23,178 nt of DNA from TMP-24 sp964600685 (GCA_964600685.1 CAZRKU010000045.1:1-23178), one strand, 5' to 3'; counted from the first letter of the stretch, positions 14,360 to 23,159 are shown. A program made the numbers and translations. Notes: generated from the letters alone by a model not told the origin.

Positions 14360-16641
14360 ACGCGTATCGCCTCCTGCGCCCGCTCCCTCAGCCGCCGCGC
14401 CTGGTCGCGCCCGGGAAGGTAGGGCAGCGGCCATTCCACCTGAGCATCGCCCAACCCGACCGCCGCGTGAAGCGTCCAGTAGGGATCGGCCAGATGCGGA
14501 CGGGCAAGGCAGACCAGATCGGCGCGTCCGGCCAGAAGGATCGAATTGACCTGATCGGCTTCGGTGATGTTGCCCACGGCAATCGTCGCCAGCCCCGCCT
14601 CGTTCCTGATCCGGTCACTGAACGGGGTCTGGAACATCCTCCCGTAGACCGGCCGCGCCTCGGCCGACGTCTGACCGGCCGAGACGTCGATGATATCCGC
14701 CCCCGCCGAGCGGAACATTTTCGCGATCTCCACCGCCCCGGACGGGGTCACGCCCTCCGCGCCCACCCAGTCGTTGGCCGAAATACGCACCGACATGGGC
14801 TTTTCGGCGGGCCAGGCGGCGCGCATGGCGCGGAACACCTCAAGCGGATAGCGCATCCGGTTTTCAAGGCTGCCACCATACTCATCCGTCCGGATGTTCG
14901 ATTGAGGCGATATGAACGCCGAAATCAGATATCCATGCGCCGCGTGAAGCTCGACCATGTCAAATCCGGCGCGCGCCGCCATCTTGGTGGCGTTGACAAA
15001 TTCCGCCGTCACCCGGTCCATGTCCGCGCGGTCCATCGCCCTGGGCGTCTGGTTGGCGGGCGTCCAGGGCAAAGCGGACGCGCTCATCACCGGCCAGTTG
15101 CCGGTTGCAAGGGGGGCATCGCCCTCCTCCCAGCCCAGTTGGGTCGATCCCTTGCGCCCGGAATGCCCGATCTGGCAGCAGATTTTCGCCCTTGTCTCGG
15201 CATGGACAAAATCCACGATCCGTTTCCAGGCCGCTTCATGGGCCGGGTCGTAAAGTCCTGTGCAACCGGGCGAAATGCGCCCTTGCGGGCTTACGCAGGT
15301 CATTTCCGTATAGACAAGCCCCGCGCCGCCCTTGGCGCGTTCGGCGTAATGCACGAAATGCCAGTCGGTCGGGCAGCCGTCGACGGCCCTGTATTGCGCC
15401 ATCGGTGATACGACGATGCGGTTCTGCAGGTCCAGTTTGCCCAACCGGAAGGGCGCGAACATCGGTGTCCGGCCCGGCACACCGCCGGCCGCCTCGGCAA
15501 ACCCGTCTTCCGCCGCCCTGAGCCAGGCCGGATCGCGCAGCCGCAGGTTTTCATGGCTGATGCGCTGGCTGCGGGTCAGCAGCGAATAGGCGAACTGCAG
15601 GGGCGGCATGTCGAGGTAGCGCTCCACCTCCTCGAACCATTCCAGCGAATTGCGCGCCGCCGACTGCAGGCGCAGCACCTCGACCCGGCGTTCGGCCTGA
15701 TAGCGTTCGAACGCTTCCGGCAGGGTCGGTTCGGAATGCAGATATTCGGCCAGCGCGATGGCGCTGTCGAACGCCAGCCGCGAGCCGGAGCCGATGGAAA
15801 AATGCCCGGTCGCCGCCGCGTCGCCCATCAGGACGACGTTCTCATGATACCACTTGCCACAGATCACCCGGGGAAACTGCATCCAGACGGCCGAGCCCCG
15901 CAGATGCGCGGCGTTCGACATCAGGTCATGCCCACCCAGATGCGCCGCGAAAATCTTGCGGCAGGTTTCGACCGTTTCCTCCTTCGACATATGCTCGAAC
16001 CCCCAGCGGTCCCAGGTGTCGGGCAGGCATTCGACGATGAAGGTCGCGGTATGGGCATCGAACTGATAGACGTGCGCCCAGACCCAGCCATGCTCGGTCT
16101 TCTCGAAGATGAAGGTGAAGGCATCGTCGAAACGCTGATGCGTGCCGAGCCAGACGAACTTGCATTTGCGGATGTCGATGTCGGGCTGGAACACCGCCTG
16201 GTATTCCCGCCGCACCAGCGAGTTGATACCGTCCGCCGCCACAACCAGATCATAGTCCTTGCGGTAGTCCTCGGCGGTCTTGAACTCCGTCTCGAAGCGC
16301 AGGTCGACACCCAGCTCCCGCGCCCGCGCCTGCAACAGAACCAGCATCTGCTTGCGGCCGATCCCGGCGAACCCATGCCCGCCCGATACGGTGCGGTGGC
16401 CGTCGTGGACCACCGCAATATCATCCCAATAGGCAAAATGGCTGCGGATCGCGTCGGTCGAAACGGGATCGTTCTTCTGCATCCGGCTCAGCGCGTCGTC
16501 GGACAGCACGACACCCCAGCCGAATGTATCATTCGCCCGGTTGCGCTCCAGCACCGTCACCTGATGCGACGCATCGCGCAGCTTCATCGAGATCGCGAAG
16601 TAGAGGCCAGCCGGCCCGCCACCCAGGCAGAGAATCTTCAT
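14356..16641 (-). CDS. Fused 2-aminobenzoyl-CoA monooxygenase/reductase
   Basis: A 761-residue two-domain flavoprotein. Residues 1-385 are a FAD aromatic hydroxylase: GGGPAGLYFA (7-16) for FAD binding, DLVVAADG (131-138) and LMGDAAATGHFSIGSG (271-286). Residues 393-735 are an Old Yellow Enzyme-type FMN domain: FAPFRLGKLDLQNRIVVSPM (395-414), ELHAAHGYLISAFISPQSN with H566/H569, and DEYGGSLENRMR (586-597). This fusion is the layout of Azoarcus evansii 2-aminobenzoyl-CoA monooxygenase/reductase, which hydroxylates C5 and then reduces the ring. Databases often label it salicylyl-CoA 5-hydroxylase/oxidoreductase. ATG 16641 is preceded by TGAGGGAC; another in-frame ATG at 16668 has no such site. 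First gene of the operon. Confidence 0.93.
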   Translation of the reverse strand: MKILCLGGGPAGLYFAISMKLRDASHQVTVLERNRANDTFGWGVVLSDDALSRMQKNDPVSTDAIRSHFAYWDDIAVVHDGHRTVSGGHGFAGIGRKQMLVLLQARARELGVDLRFETEFKTAEDYRKDYDLVVAADGINSLVRREYQAVFQPDIDIRKCKFVWLGTHQRFDDAFTFIFEKTEHGWVWAHVYQFDAHTATFIVECLPDTWDRWGFEHMSKEETVETCRKIFAAHLGGHDLMSNAAHLRGSAVWMQFPRVICGKWYHENVVLMGDAAATGHFSIGSGSRLAFDSAIALAEYLHSEPTLPEAFERYQAERRVEVLRLQSAARNSLEWFEEVERYLDMPPLQFAYSLLTRSQRISHENLRLRDPAWLRAAEDGFAEAAGGVPGRTPMFAPFRLGKLDLQNRIVVSPMAQYRAVDGCPTDWHFVHYAERAKGGAGLVYTEMTCVSPQGRISPGCTGLYDPAHEAAWKRIVDFVHAETRAKICCQIGHSGRKGSTQLGWEEGDAPLATGNWPVMSASALPWTPANQTPRAMDRADMDRVTAEFVNATKMAARAGFDMVELHAAHGYLISAFISPQSNIRTDEYGGSLENRMRYPLEVFRAMRAAWPAEKPMSVRISANDWVGAEGVTPSGAVEIAKMFRSAGADIIDVSAGQTSAEARPVYGRMFQTPFSDRIRNEAGLATIAVGNITEADQVNSILLAGRADLVCLARPHLADPYWTLHAAVGLGDAQVEWPLPYLPGRDQARRLRERAQEAIRV

Positions 16642-16694
16642 CTTGTCCCTCAGAGCGCGCTGTTTCATCCGGAGGGTGCCACTGGTCGAAAATT

Positions 16695-16710
16695 ATTTCA
16701 AGCTTGAAAT
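16695..16710. promoter_or_regulatory. Perfect 16-bp palindrome, candidate MarR operator
   Basis: ATTTCAAGCTTGAAAT is a perfect inverted repeat in the 114-base space between the two divergent start codons. Its plus-strand half TTGAAA (16704-16709) also serves as the -35 of a likely plus-strand promoter. Size, AT content and position suit a MarR dimer site. Confidence 0.6.
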
Positions 16711-16732
16711 TTATAGATTCGAAATCTATCTT
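16704..16732 (+). promoter_or_regulatory. Sigma-70-like promoter for the 3-hydroxyacyl-CoA dehydrogenase gene
   Basis: TTGAAA (16704-16709), a 17-base spacer and TATCTT (16727-16732) give a start near 16739, leaving a leader of about 16 bases with GGAGGG at 16746-16751. Both palindromes overlap it, so a bound repressor would block it. On the minus strand TATAAA (16715-16710) is a possible -10 for the divergent operon, with a poor -35. Confidence 0.5.
16713..16729. promoter_or_regulatory. 17-bp inverted repeat, second candidate operator
   Basis: ATAGATT and AATCTAT flank CGA as a perfect seven-base inverted repeat. The centre is about 18 bases from the centre of the first palindrome. It covers the plus-strand -10 and could hold a second dimer of the same regulator or of a different one; the two sites share little more than an A/T-rich TTC/GAA core. 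Confidence 0.5.
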
Positions 16733-16755
16733 CTCCACGGGTGGCGGAGGGCGCG

Positions 16756-17874
16756 ATGGTGCAGATTGGCGTTGTGGGCCTCGGGGCCATGGGGCTTGGC
16801 ATTGCGCAGGTCTTCGCGCAGGCCGGTTGCGCCGTGATCGCGACCGATCAGCACGCAGGCGCCCGCAGCACGGCGCGCGACCGATTGCAGGCCAACCTTG
16901 AGGCGCGGATCAGGTCCGGCAAGCTGGCCCCGGAAGAACTGGACGCCACGATGCGCAGGCTGACGATCACTGATGATCTTCAGGATTTCGCTGGCGCCGA
17001 CATGACCATCGAAGCGATCATCGAGGATCTGGCCATCAAACAGGCCCTGCTCCGCGATCTTGAGCGGCTGGTCGGTCCGGCCACCGTCCTTGCGACGAAC
17101 ACATCCGCCTTGTCGGTGGATGCGCTCGCCCAGGGTCTCTGGGGGCCGGAACGGGTGCTGGGCCTGCATTTCTTCAACCCCGCCCCGGTCATGCGGCTGG
17201 TCGAACTGGTCGCGCATCCCGGCACCGGCCAGGCCGCGCTGCGCACCGCACGGGCCCTGACCGAAGCAGCGGGCAAGACGGTGATCCGATGCGCCGACCG
17301 CCCCGGCTTCATCGTCAACCGCTGCGCCCGCCCCTTCTATGGCGAAGCGCTGGCGCTTCTAGAGGAGGGCCGGACAGCGTCGGACATCGACGCCGCCATG
17401 CTGGCGGCAGGCTACCGCATGGGGCCATTCACCCTGATCGACCTGATCGGCGCCGACATCAATCTTGCCGCCACCGAGGGGCTGGCCCGGGCCATGGACA
17501 ATCATCCGCGCTATCACGTCTTTCAGGCGCTCGCCGATCAGGTGGCGCGCGGCGATCTGGGGCGCAAGACGGGGCGCGGGTTCCTGTTTCCCGACGCCTC
17601 CGGCCCTGTCCCCGACGATGCGGCGCGGATCCGGCTCAGGATCGAATCGACGCTCGCCAACGAAGCCGCGAGCCTTCTGGCCGAAGGTGCCGTCACGATG
17701 GACGACATGGACACCGCCCTGAAGCTCGGCCTCAACTTTCCGCGCGGCCCGTTTGAAAGCGCCCGCGCGCTCGGACCAGCGCGGGTGCGGGCCGAACTTG
17801 AGCGGCTTGAACGACATGCGCCCGCGCCGCTCAAGGGGCGCTATGTGATCGCCGCGCCGCTCCGCACGATGTAG
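16756..17874 (+). CDS. 3-hydroxyacyl-CoA dehydrogenase
   Basis: A 372-residue NAD-dependent dehydrogenase. The Rossmann motif GLGAMGLGIA is at 8-17, ATNTSALSV near 113-121, and the catalytic dyad is H138 in GLHFFNPAPVM with E150. GFIVNR leads into the C-terminal 3HCDH domain, and a second copy of that domain follows (IRLRIESTLANEAASLL onward), which explains the length over the usual 280-300. It oxidises 3-hydroxyacyl-CoA to 3-ketoacyl-CoA. ATG 16756 is preceded by GGAGGG; a GTG at 16741 is in frame but less likely. Divergent from the catabolic operon and sharing its control region, so it probably serves the same pathway. A GC stem (17878-17900) after the stop lacks a T run. Confidence 0.93.
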   Translation: MVQIGVVGLGAMGLGIAQVFAQAGCAVIATDQHAGARSTARDRLQANLEARIRSGKLAPEELDATMRRLTITDDLQDFAGADMTIEAIIEDLAIKQALLRDLERLVGPATVLATNTSALSVDALAQGLWGPERVLGLHFFNPAPVMRLVELVAHPGTGQAALRTARALTEAAGKTVIRCADRPGFIVNRCARPFYGEALALLEEGRTASDIDAAMLAAGYRMGPFTLIDLIGADINLAATEGLARAMDNHPRYHVFQALADQVARGDLGRKTGRGFLFPDASGPVPDDAARIRLRIESTLANEAASLLAEGAVTMDDMDTALKLGLNFPRGPFESARALGPARVRAELERLERHAPAPLKGRYVIAAPLRTM

Positions 17875-17902
17875 GCGGCCCCTCACACTTGCGCGAGGGC
17901 AG

Positions 17903-17931
17903 TTGAACAGCGCGGCGACTGGGAGTAACGT
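17903..17931 (+). promoter_or_regulatory. Candidate promoter of the TetR-RND operon
   Basis: TTGAAC (17903-17908), a 17-base spacer and TAACGT (17926-17931) place a start near 17938, inside the TetR operator. The -10 match is weak, but the geometry with the operator is the expected one for a self-repressed gene. Confidence 0.4.
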
Positions 17932-17951
17932 GAGAATGAACGTTCATTTTC
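17932..17951. promoter_or_regulatory. TetR-type operator palindrome
   Basis: AATGAACGTTCATT (17935-17948) is a perfect palindrome, and two further outer pairs match after one mismatch on each side, giving a 20-base site. It lies 12 bases before the TetR start codon and over the expected transcription start. Sites of this form are typical for TetR/AcrR repressors that control efflux pumps. Confidence 0.75.
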
Positions 17952-17960
17952 GCGACAGAC

Positions 17961-18596
17961 ATGCCCGACGCCAGCCAACTTCACGACGACAGAACCACCG
18001 GGATTCTGGAAGCCGCAAAGCGCGCCTTCGCGGAGAAAGGCTTCGACGGCGCGTCGATGCAGGATCTGGCGCGCGCGGCGGGCATGAGCGCGGGCAATTT
18101 CTACCGCTACTTTCCGTCGAAGGATGCGATCGTGGCGGCAATGATCGGCCGCGATCTGGCCGAAGTGAAACAGGATTTCGCGGCGATTCTCGCCTCGCCC
18201 GATCCGGCGTCCGCGCTGTTCGGCGCTTTCGAGGCGCGACTTGACAGCCATGGTTGCAGCGATGGCCCGCTCTGGGCCGAAATCGATGCGGCCGCGCGCC
18301 GCAAGCCGGACATCAATCGCCTCGTCTGCGCGATGGAGGACGAGGTCTGCGACTATCTGACGCTGGCCCTGGCGCATATCAGCGGCCGCAATTCAGCCGA
18401 CGCGCGGGCGGACTATGCCGGGCAGGCGAGTTTTCTGGTGCTGATGTTCAAGATGGCCAGCCAGAAACTGCACACCGACGTCAACGCCGCCTGCTGCAAC
18501 ACGGATTCGCAGGTGCGCAAACTGGTTCTTGCAACTATAAAGCGAACAATTTCCGACCTGACGGCTGATCGGCCGAAGCAAGATGAGTTGAGATGA
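17961..18596 (+). CDS. TetR/AcrR family transcriptional regulator
   Basis: A 211-residue protein with the standard TetR N-terminal helix-turn-helix at about 13-60: ILEAAKRAFAEKGFDG, then MQDLARAAGMSAGNFYRYFP and SKDAIVAAMI. The C-terminal ligand domain is not specific and contains a CC pair (NAACCN). ATG 17961 is the first possible start after an in-frame TGA at 17937; no clear ribosome-binding site precedes it, so translation may be weak or from a very short leader. Its stop overlaps the membrane fusion protein start, so repressor and pump share one message. Likely a self-regulating repressor of the pump. Confidence 0.93.
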   Translation: MPDASQLHDDRTTGILEAAKRAFAEKGFDGASMQDLARAAGMSAGNFYRYFPSKDAIVAAMIGRDLAEVKQDFAAILASPDPASALFGAFEARLDSHGCSDGPLWAEIDAAARRKPDINRLVCAMEDEVCDYLTLALAHISGRNSADARADYAGQASFLVLMFKMASQKLHTDVNAACCNTDSQVRKLVLATIKRTISDLTADRPKQDELR

Positions 18597-19831
18597 TGAA
18601 ATTTGATCGCAAAGCTATCGCAGCTTCGGCATTGGCCGTGCTCCTCGCGGCCGGCTGGCTCTGGATGGGCGGAAATGCCGATGATGCCTCCCGGTCCGCG
18701 TCGTCATCCGGAACCGCAACGGAAGCTGCGCCCCCTGCGCCCGCGCGCCCGGCCATTTCGGTCGTTGCCGTCGAAAAGGCGGTACTGCGCGACAAGGTTC
18801 GTGCATCCGGTCTGGTCGGCGCGGTCGAACGGGTGCTGATCCAGCCGCAGGTCGAAGGTCAGGCGCTTGACGAAATCCTGGCGGAGGTCGGTGATCACGT
18901 CGCCGCGGGTCAGGTTCTGGCCCGCCTGTCGGACACCGCGCTGAAGCTGCAGAAAAGCCAGCTGACCGCCTCGCGCGCCAGCGCGCTGGCGCTGATCGCC
19001 CAGGCGGATGCGCAACTGATCGAAGCGCAGGCCGCAGCCGACGAGGCCAAGCGCAACTGGGACCGCGCCGAACAGCTGCGCAAGCAGGGCAATGCCTCTC
19101 AGGCGGCCACCGAACAGGCGGCAACGACCGCCACTTCGGCCAATGCGCGCGTGATGGTGGCAATTCAGGGGGCCGCGGCCGCAAAGGCGCAACTGGAACT
19201 GGTCGACGCCCAGATCGAGAATGTCGAACTGCAACTCAGCCGGACCGACATCCGCGCGCCCTTCGCGGGCGAGGTCGTGGAGAAGAACGCCGTCGTCGGT
19301 GGCATCGCCAGCGCGGCGGGCCAGCCGATGTTCGTGCTGGTCCGCGACGGGCTTCTGGAACTCAGCGCCGATCTGGCCGAACAGGACCTGCCGCGGGTGC
19401 TGGCGGGGCTGCGCGCCACCCTGCGCGCCGCCGGTGTCAACGAACCGCTGAGCGGAACCGTGCGGCTGGTCGAACCCGCAATCGACATCGCAACGCGGCT
19501 TGGCCGCGCCAGGGTGACGATCGACCAGGCCGATCAGGTGCGCACCGGCATGTTTCTCGAGGCCGAGATCGAGGTTTCCGAACGTGAGGTTCTGGCGGTG
19601 CCGATCACCGCACTTGGCACCGACGATCTGGGTACCTTCGTCATGGTCATCGACGATGGAGGCGTCGTTCACCGAACCTCCGTCGTCGGCGGCATCCGCG
19701 ACGGCAGCCTGATCGAACTGCAGACCGGCACCGAAGAAGGGATGAAAGTCGTGGCCAAGGCCGCCTCCTTCGTGCGCGACGGCGATCTGGTCACCCCGGT
19801 GATGCCTGGCTCCGCGCCCGTGACAAACTGA
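18593..19831 (+). CDS. RND efflux membrane fusion (periplasmic adaptor) protein
   Basis: A 412-residue HlyD/AcrA-type adaptor. Residues 8-26 form an N-terminal anchor or uncleaved signal (AIAASALAVLLAAGWLW); there is no lipobox Cys. A lipoyl-type half motif lies around 83-113 (EGQALDEILAEVGDHVAAGQ), followed by a helical hairpin of about 100 residues rich in Ala, Gln and Glu, then the second half TDIRAPFAGEVVEKNAVVGG, a beta-barrel part and a membrane-proximal domain. It links the inner-membrane transporter to an outer-membrane channel. ATG 18593 overlaps the TetR stop; a second ATG follows at once. The transporter gene starts 7 bases after its stop. Confidence 0.93.
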   Translation: MMKFDRKAIAASALAVLLAAGWLWMGGNADDASRSASSSGTATEAAPPAPARPAISVVAVEKAVLRDKVRASGLVGAVERVLIQPQVEGQALDEILAEVGDHVAAGQVLARLSDTALKLQKSQLTASRASALALIAQADAQLIEAQAAADEAKRNWDRAEQLRKQGNASQAATEQAATTATSANARVMVAIQGAAAAKAQLELVDAQIENVELQLSRTDIRAPFAGEVVEKNAVVGGIASAAGQPMFVLVRDGLLELSADLAEQDLPRVLAGLRATLRAAGVNEPLSGTVRLVEPAIDIATRLGRARVTIDQADQVRTGMFLEAEIEVSEREVLAVPITALGTDDLGTFVMVIDDGGVVHRTSVVGGIRDGSLIELQTGTEEGMKVVAKAASFVRDGDLVTPVMPGSAPVTN

Positions 19832-19838
19832 GGACATC

Positions 19839-22800
19839 ATGAATTTCTCAGCCTGGTCGATCCGCAACCCCATCGCACCGATACTGGCATTCGTGATGCT
19901 GGTGGTCGTCGGCTGGCAATCGTTCAACGCCCTGCCGATCACGCGCTTTCCCAACATCGACGTGCCGCTGATCGCGGTGACGATCGCGCAGCCCGGCGCG
20001 GCCCCGGCCGAACTGGAAACCCAGGTGACGCGCAAGGTCGAGGATGCGCTTGCCGGGATCACCGGGGCCAAGAACATCACGTCGACCGTCAACGACGGTC
20101 GGTCGACCACCGTGGTCGAATTCCAGATGGACGTGCCGACCCAGAACGCGCTCAACGACACGAAAGACGCCATCGACCGGGTGCGCGGCAACCTGCCGTC
20201 CGAGATCGAGGCGCCGGTCATCACCAAGATCGACGTCGAGGGCCAGGCGATCCTGACCTACGCCGTCTCCTCGCCCGGCAAGACGGTCGAGGAACTGTCC
20301 TGGTTCGTCGACGATACGGTCATGCGGGCGTTGCGTTCGCGCCCCGGCATCGGGCGGATCGACCGCTACGGCGGCGCGGACCGCGAGATTCGCATCGAGC
20401 TTGATCCACTCAAGCTCGACAGCTACGGGATCACCGCGTCGGCGGTGAACGCCCAGTTGCGTGCGACGAATGCCGACATCGGCTCGGGCCGCTCCAAACT
20501 GGGGGACGGCGAACAGGCGATCCGCACCCTGGGCGATGCATCGTCTGCCGAAAAGCTGGCGGAGACGACGATCGCCCTGTCTTCGGGCCGGTTTGTGCGG
20601 CTTGGCAATCTGGGCGAAATTACCGATACTTACGAGGAACTGCGCTCCTTCTCGCGCCTGGACGGCAATCAGGTTGTGACCTTCGCGATCTTCCGCGCCA
20701 AGGGCGCGAGCGAAGTGTCGGTCGAAGAGACGGTCAGCGAAACGCTTGCCAAGCTTCAGAAAGATTACCCCGACGTCCAGCTCGTCAAGGTCGACGATAC
20801 GGTTTTCTACACCTACGGAAACTACGAAGCCGCCCTTGACACGCTGCTGGAAGGCGCGCTTCTGGCGGTGATCGTGGTGTTCCTGTTCCTCAAGAACTGG
20901 CGCGCGACGCTGATCTCTGCCGTGGCCCTGCCCCTTTCGGCCATCCCGACCTTCTGGGTGATGGACCTGCTCGGCTTTTCGCTGAACCTCGTCAGCTTCC
21001 TCGCGATGACGCTGGCGACCGGCATCCTCGTCGATGATGCGATCGTGGAGATCGAGAACATCGCCCGCCACATCCGCATGGGCAAGACCCCCTACCGCGC
21101 CGCCATCGAGGCCGCCGACGAGATCGGCCTTGCGGTGATCGCCACCACCATGACCATCGTCGCGGTCTTCGTGCCGGTGTCGTTCATGCCGGGCATACCG
21201 GGGCAGTATTTCCGCCAGTTCGGCCTGACGGTCGCCATAGCGGTGCTGTTCTCGCTTCTGGTTGCGCGCCTGATCACGCCCCTGATGGCCGCCTATCTGA
21301 TGCGCGCCAAGGATGCCAATCTGGAGCATGGCAGCGAGGATGGCCCGGTGATGCGCGGCTATCTGTGGCTGGTGCATCATACGCTGAACAGCTGGCGGCT
21401 GGGCGGGACGCGCCTCAATATCGGCAACTACTACTTCACGCTGACCGGCGCGCTTGTCATCCTGGCGATCTCGGTCTTCTTCATGGCGCGCATCCCGGGC
21501 AGCTTCCTGCCGCCCGAGGACGTGTCGCGTTTCGCCATCTCGGTCGAACTGCCGACCGGATCGTCGCTGGCCGACACGGACAAGACCACCACGGCCATGC
21601 GCAACCTGATCACGGATGTCGAAGGCGTCGGATCGGTGTTCGTGCTGGGCGGCTCGTCCCCCAAGGGCGATCTCGACGTGCGCCGGGCAGCGGTTTCGGT
21701 GAACCTGGAGAAACTCGATCACTCTCTGGTCAATCGCATCGCGCAGCTCCTCAACCGGGTGCCGGTCCTGAACTGGATCGTTCCCGATCTGGAAAGCCGC
21801 GGCCGCACCCGCCCGCAGAACGAGATCGAGGCCGAGGTGTTCAACCGCCTCGCCGCCGTTCCCGACGTGCGGGTGTTCAAGCTCAATGACCGGGGCGAAC
21901 GTGACATTTCCTTCTCGATCAAATCCTCAAGCGGCGCGGATCTGAACATTGCGGTGCGCAAACTGGAAGAAGCACTGCGCGGCGATCCGCTGCTGGCCAA
22001 TGTCTCGGCCGAAGGCGCCCTTCCGCGTCCGGAACTGCAGATCACCCCGCGGCTGGAGGAAGCGGCCCGTCTTGGCGTGACCACGGCCCAGATCGCCGAA
22101 ACCCTACGGGTGGCCACCATGGGCGACATTGACTCGGCCCTTGCCAAAGTGTCGGTGGGTGATCGGCTGATTCCGGTCCGGGTGCAGATGAAGCGCGCTG
22201 TGCAGAACGACATCAACCGGATTGCCGCGCTCAGGATCAACACGGCGACGGGCGAAAGCGTGCCGCTGTCGGCGGTCGCCGATGTGCGCGTCGGCGAAGG
22301 CCCCGGCGCCATCGACCGGCTCGACCGCCAGCGGCGGGCAACCGTCGGTGCCAACCTGCCGGTGGGCGTGGCACTCGATACCGCGACCGCGCGCTTCAAG
22401 GAGATCACCGAAAGCGTGGAACTTCCGCCGTCGGTCCAGATCAGCGAATCCGGCGATGCGGAGATTCAGCAGGAACTGAACCAGAGCTTCATGAATGCGA
22501 TGATCTTGGGCCTGATGCTGGTGCTGACCGTGCTGATCCTTCTGTTCAAGAGCGTCATCCAGCCCTTCACCATCCTCTTCTCGCTGCCGCTCGCCATCGG
22601 GGGCGTGGCGGCCGGGCTGATCGTGACCGGAAATGCCGTGTCGATGCCGGTGCTGATCGGGCTTCTGATGCTGATGGGGATCGTGACCAAGAATGCGATC
22701 CTGCTGGTCGATTTCGCCATCGAGATGCGCAAGCTGGGCATGGACCGGCTCGATGCGCTGATCGAGGCGGGCCACAAGCGCGCCCGCCCGATCGTGATGA

Positions 22801-23159
22801 CCTCCATCGCCATGTCGGCGGGGATGCTGCCCTCGGCGGTTGGCGTCGGCGAAGGCGGAGCCTTCCGCGCGCCCATGGCCATTGCCGTGATCGGCGGGAT
22901 CATCGTCTCGACCATCCTGTCGCTGGTGGTTGTGCCGTCCTTCTTCCTGATCATGGACGACCTGCAATACTGGCTCGGTCGGATCTTTGCGGGCATGGTC
23001 GGCCGGAAAGAGGCCGAACCCGTCGCCCCCGACCCGTTCGCACTGGCCGACGCCGTCGAGAAGGGCCGCGATGACATCGCGACCCTTCATGCCCGGCTGG
23101 AAGAGCTTGAGGGCCGCATCGCCCAGGCGCGCGCAGCGCGGACACAGGCCGCCGAATAG
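19839..23159 (+). CDS. RND (HAE1-type) efflux transporter, inner-membrane subunit
   Basis: A 1106-residue proton-driven exporter with the twelve-span, two-loop RND layout. It begins FSAWSIRNPIAPILAFVMLV. The proton-relay residues are present: the Asp pair 399-400 in LVDDAIVEIEN (span 4) and Lys951 in GIVTKNAILLVDFAIEM (span 10). AGAAPAELETQVT-type porter-domain sequence and the ALLLVLLFLFLKNWRATL-type span 2 edge fit hydrophobe/amphiphile exporters. It runs past the usual 1020-1060 residues with a charged C-terminal tail of about 60 residues. ATG 19839 has AGGA seven bases upstream. No outer-membrane factor gene lies within the window, so it must use one from elsewhere or just past the right edge. 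Substrate unknown. Confidence 0.95.
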   Translation: MNFSAWSIRNPIAPILAFVMLVVVGWQSFNALPITRFPNIDVPLIAVTIAQPGAAPAELETQVTRKVEDALAGITGAKNITSTVNDGRSTTVVEFQMDVPTQNALNDTKDAIDRVRGNLPSEIEAPVITKIDVEGQAILTYAVSSPGKTVEELSWFVDDTVMRALRSRPGIGRIDRYGGADREIRIELDPLKLDSYGITASAVNAQLRATNADIGSGRSKLGDGEQAIRTLGDASSAEKLAETTIALSSGRFVRLGNLGEITDTYEELRSFSRLDGNQVVTFAIFRAKGASEVSVEETVSETLAKLQKDYPDVQLVKVDDTVFYTYGNYEAALDTLLEGALLAVIVVFLFLKNWRATLISAVALPLSAIPTFWVMDLLGFSLNLVSFLAMTLATGILVDDAIVEIENIARHIRMGKTPYRAAIEAADEIGLAVIATTMTIVAVFVPVSFMPGIPGQYFRQFGLTVAIAVLFSLLVARLITPLMAAYLMRAKDANLEHGSEDGPVMRGYLWLVHHTLNSWRLGGTRLNIGNYYFTLTGALVILAISVFFMARIPGSFLPPEDVSRFAISVELPTGSSLADTDKTTTAMRNLITDVEGVGSVFVLGGSSPKGDLDVRRAAVSVNLEKLDHSLVNRIAQLLNRVPVLNWIVPDLESRGRTRPQNEIEAEVFNRLAAVPDVRVFKLNDRGERDISFSIKSSSGADLNIAVRKLEEALRGDPLLANVSAEGALPRPELQITPRLEEAARLGVTTAQIAETLRVATMGDIDSALAKVSVGDRLIPVRVQMKRAVQNDINRIAALRINTATGESVPLSAVADVRVGEGPGAIDRLDRQRRATVGANLPVGVALDTATARFKEITESVELPPSVQISESGDAEIQQELNQSFMNAMILGLMLVLTVLILLFKSVIQPFTILFSLPLAIGGVAAGLIVTGNAVSMPVLIGLLMLMGIVTKNAILLVDFAIEMRKLGMDRLDALIEAGHKRARPIVMTSIAMSAGMLPSAVGVGEGGAFRAPMAIAVIGGIIVSTILSLVVVPSFFLIMDDLQYWLGRIFAGMVGRKEAEPVAPDPFALADAVEKGRDDIATLHARLEELEGRIAQARAARTQAAE

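Noticed and set aside
14356..16641. Fused flavoprotein as two genes or an assembly artefact
   Set aside because: The frame is continuous, the linker near 385-393 is short and natural, and this fusion is known for 2-aminobenzoyl-CoA monooxygenase/reductase.
19848..21722. Minus-strand open frame of 624 codons
   Set aside because: It is antisense to the RND transporter and rich in His, Arg, Asp and Gln without any motif; the transporter frame is unambiguous.
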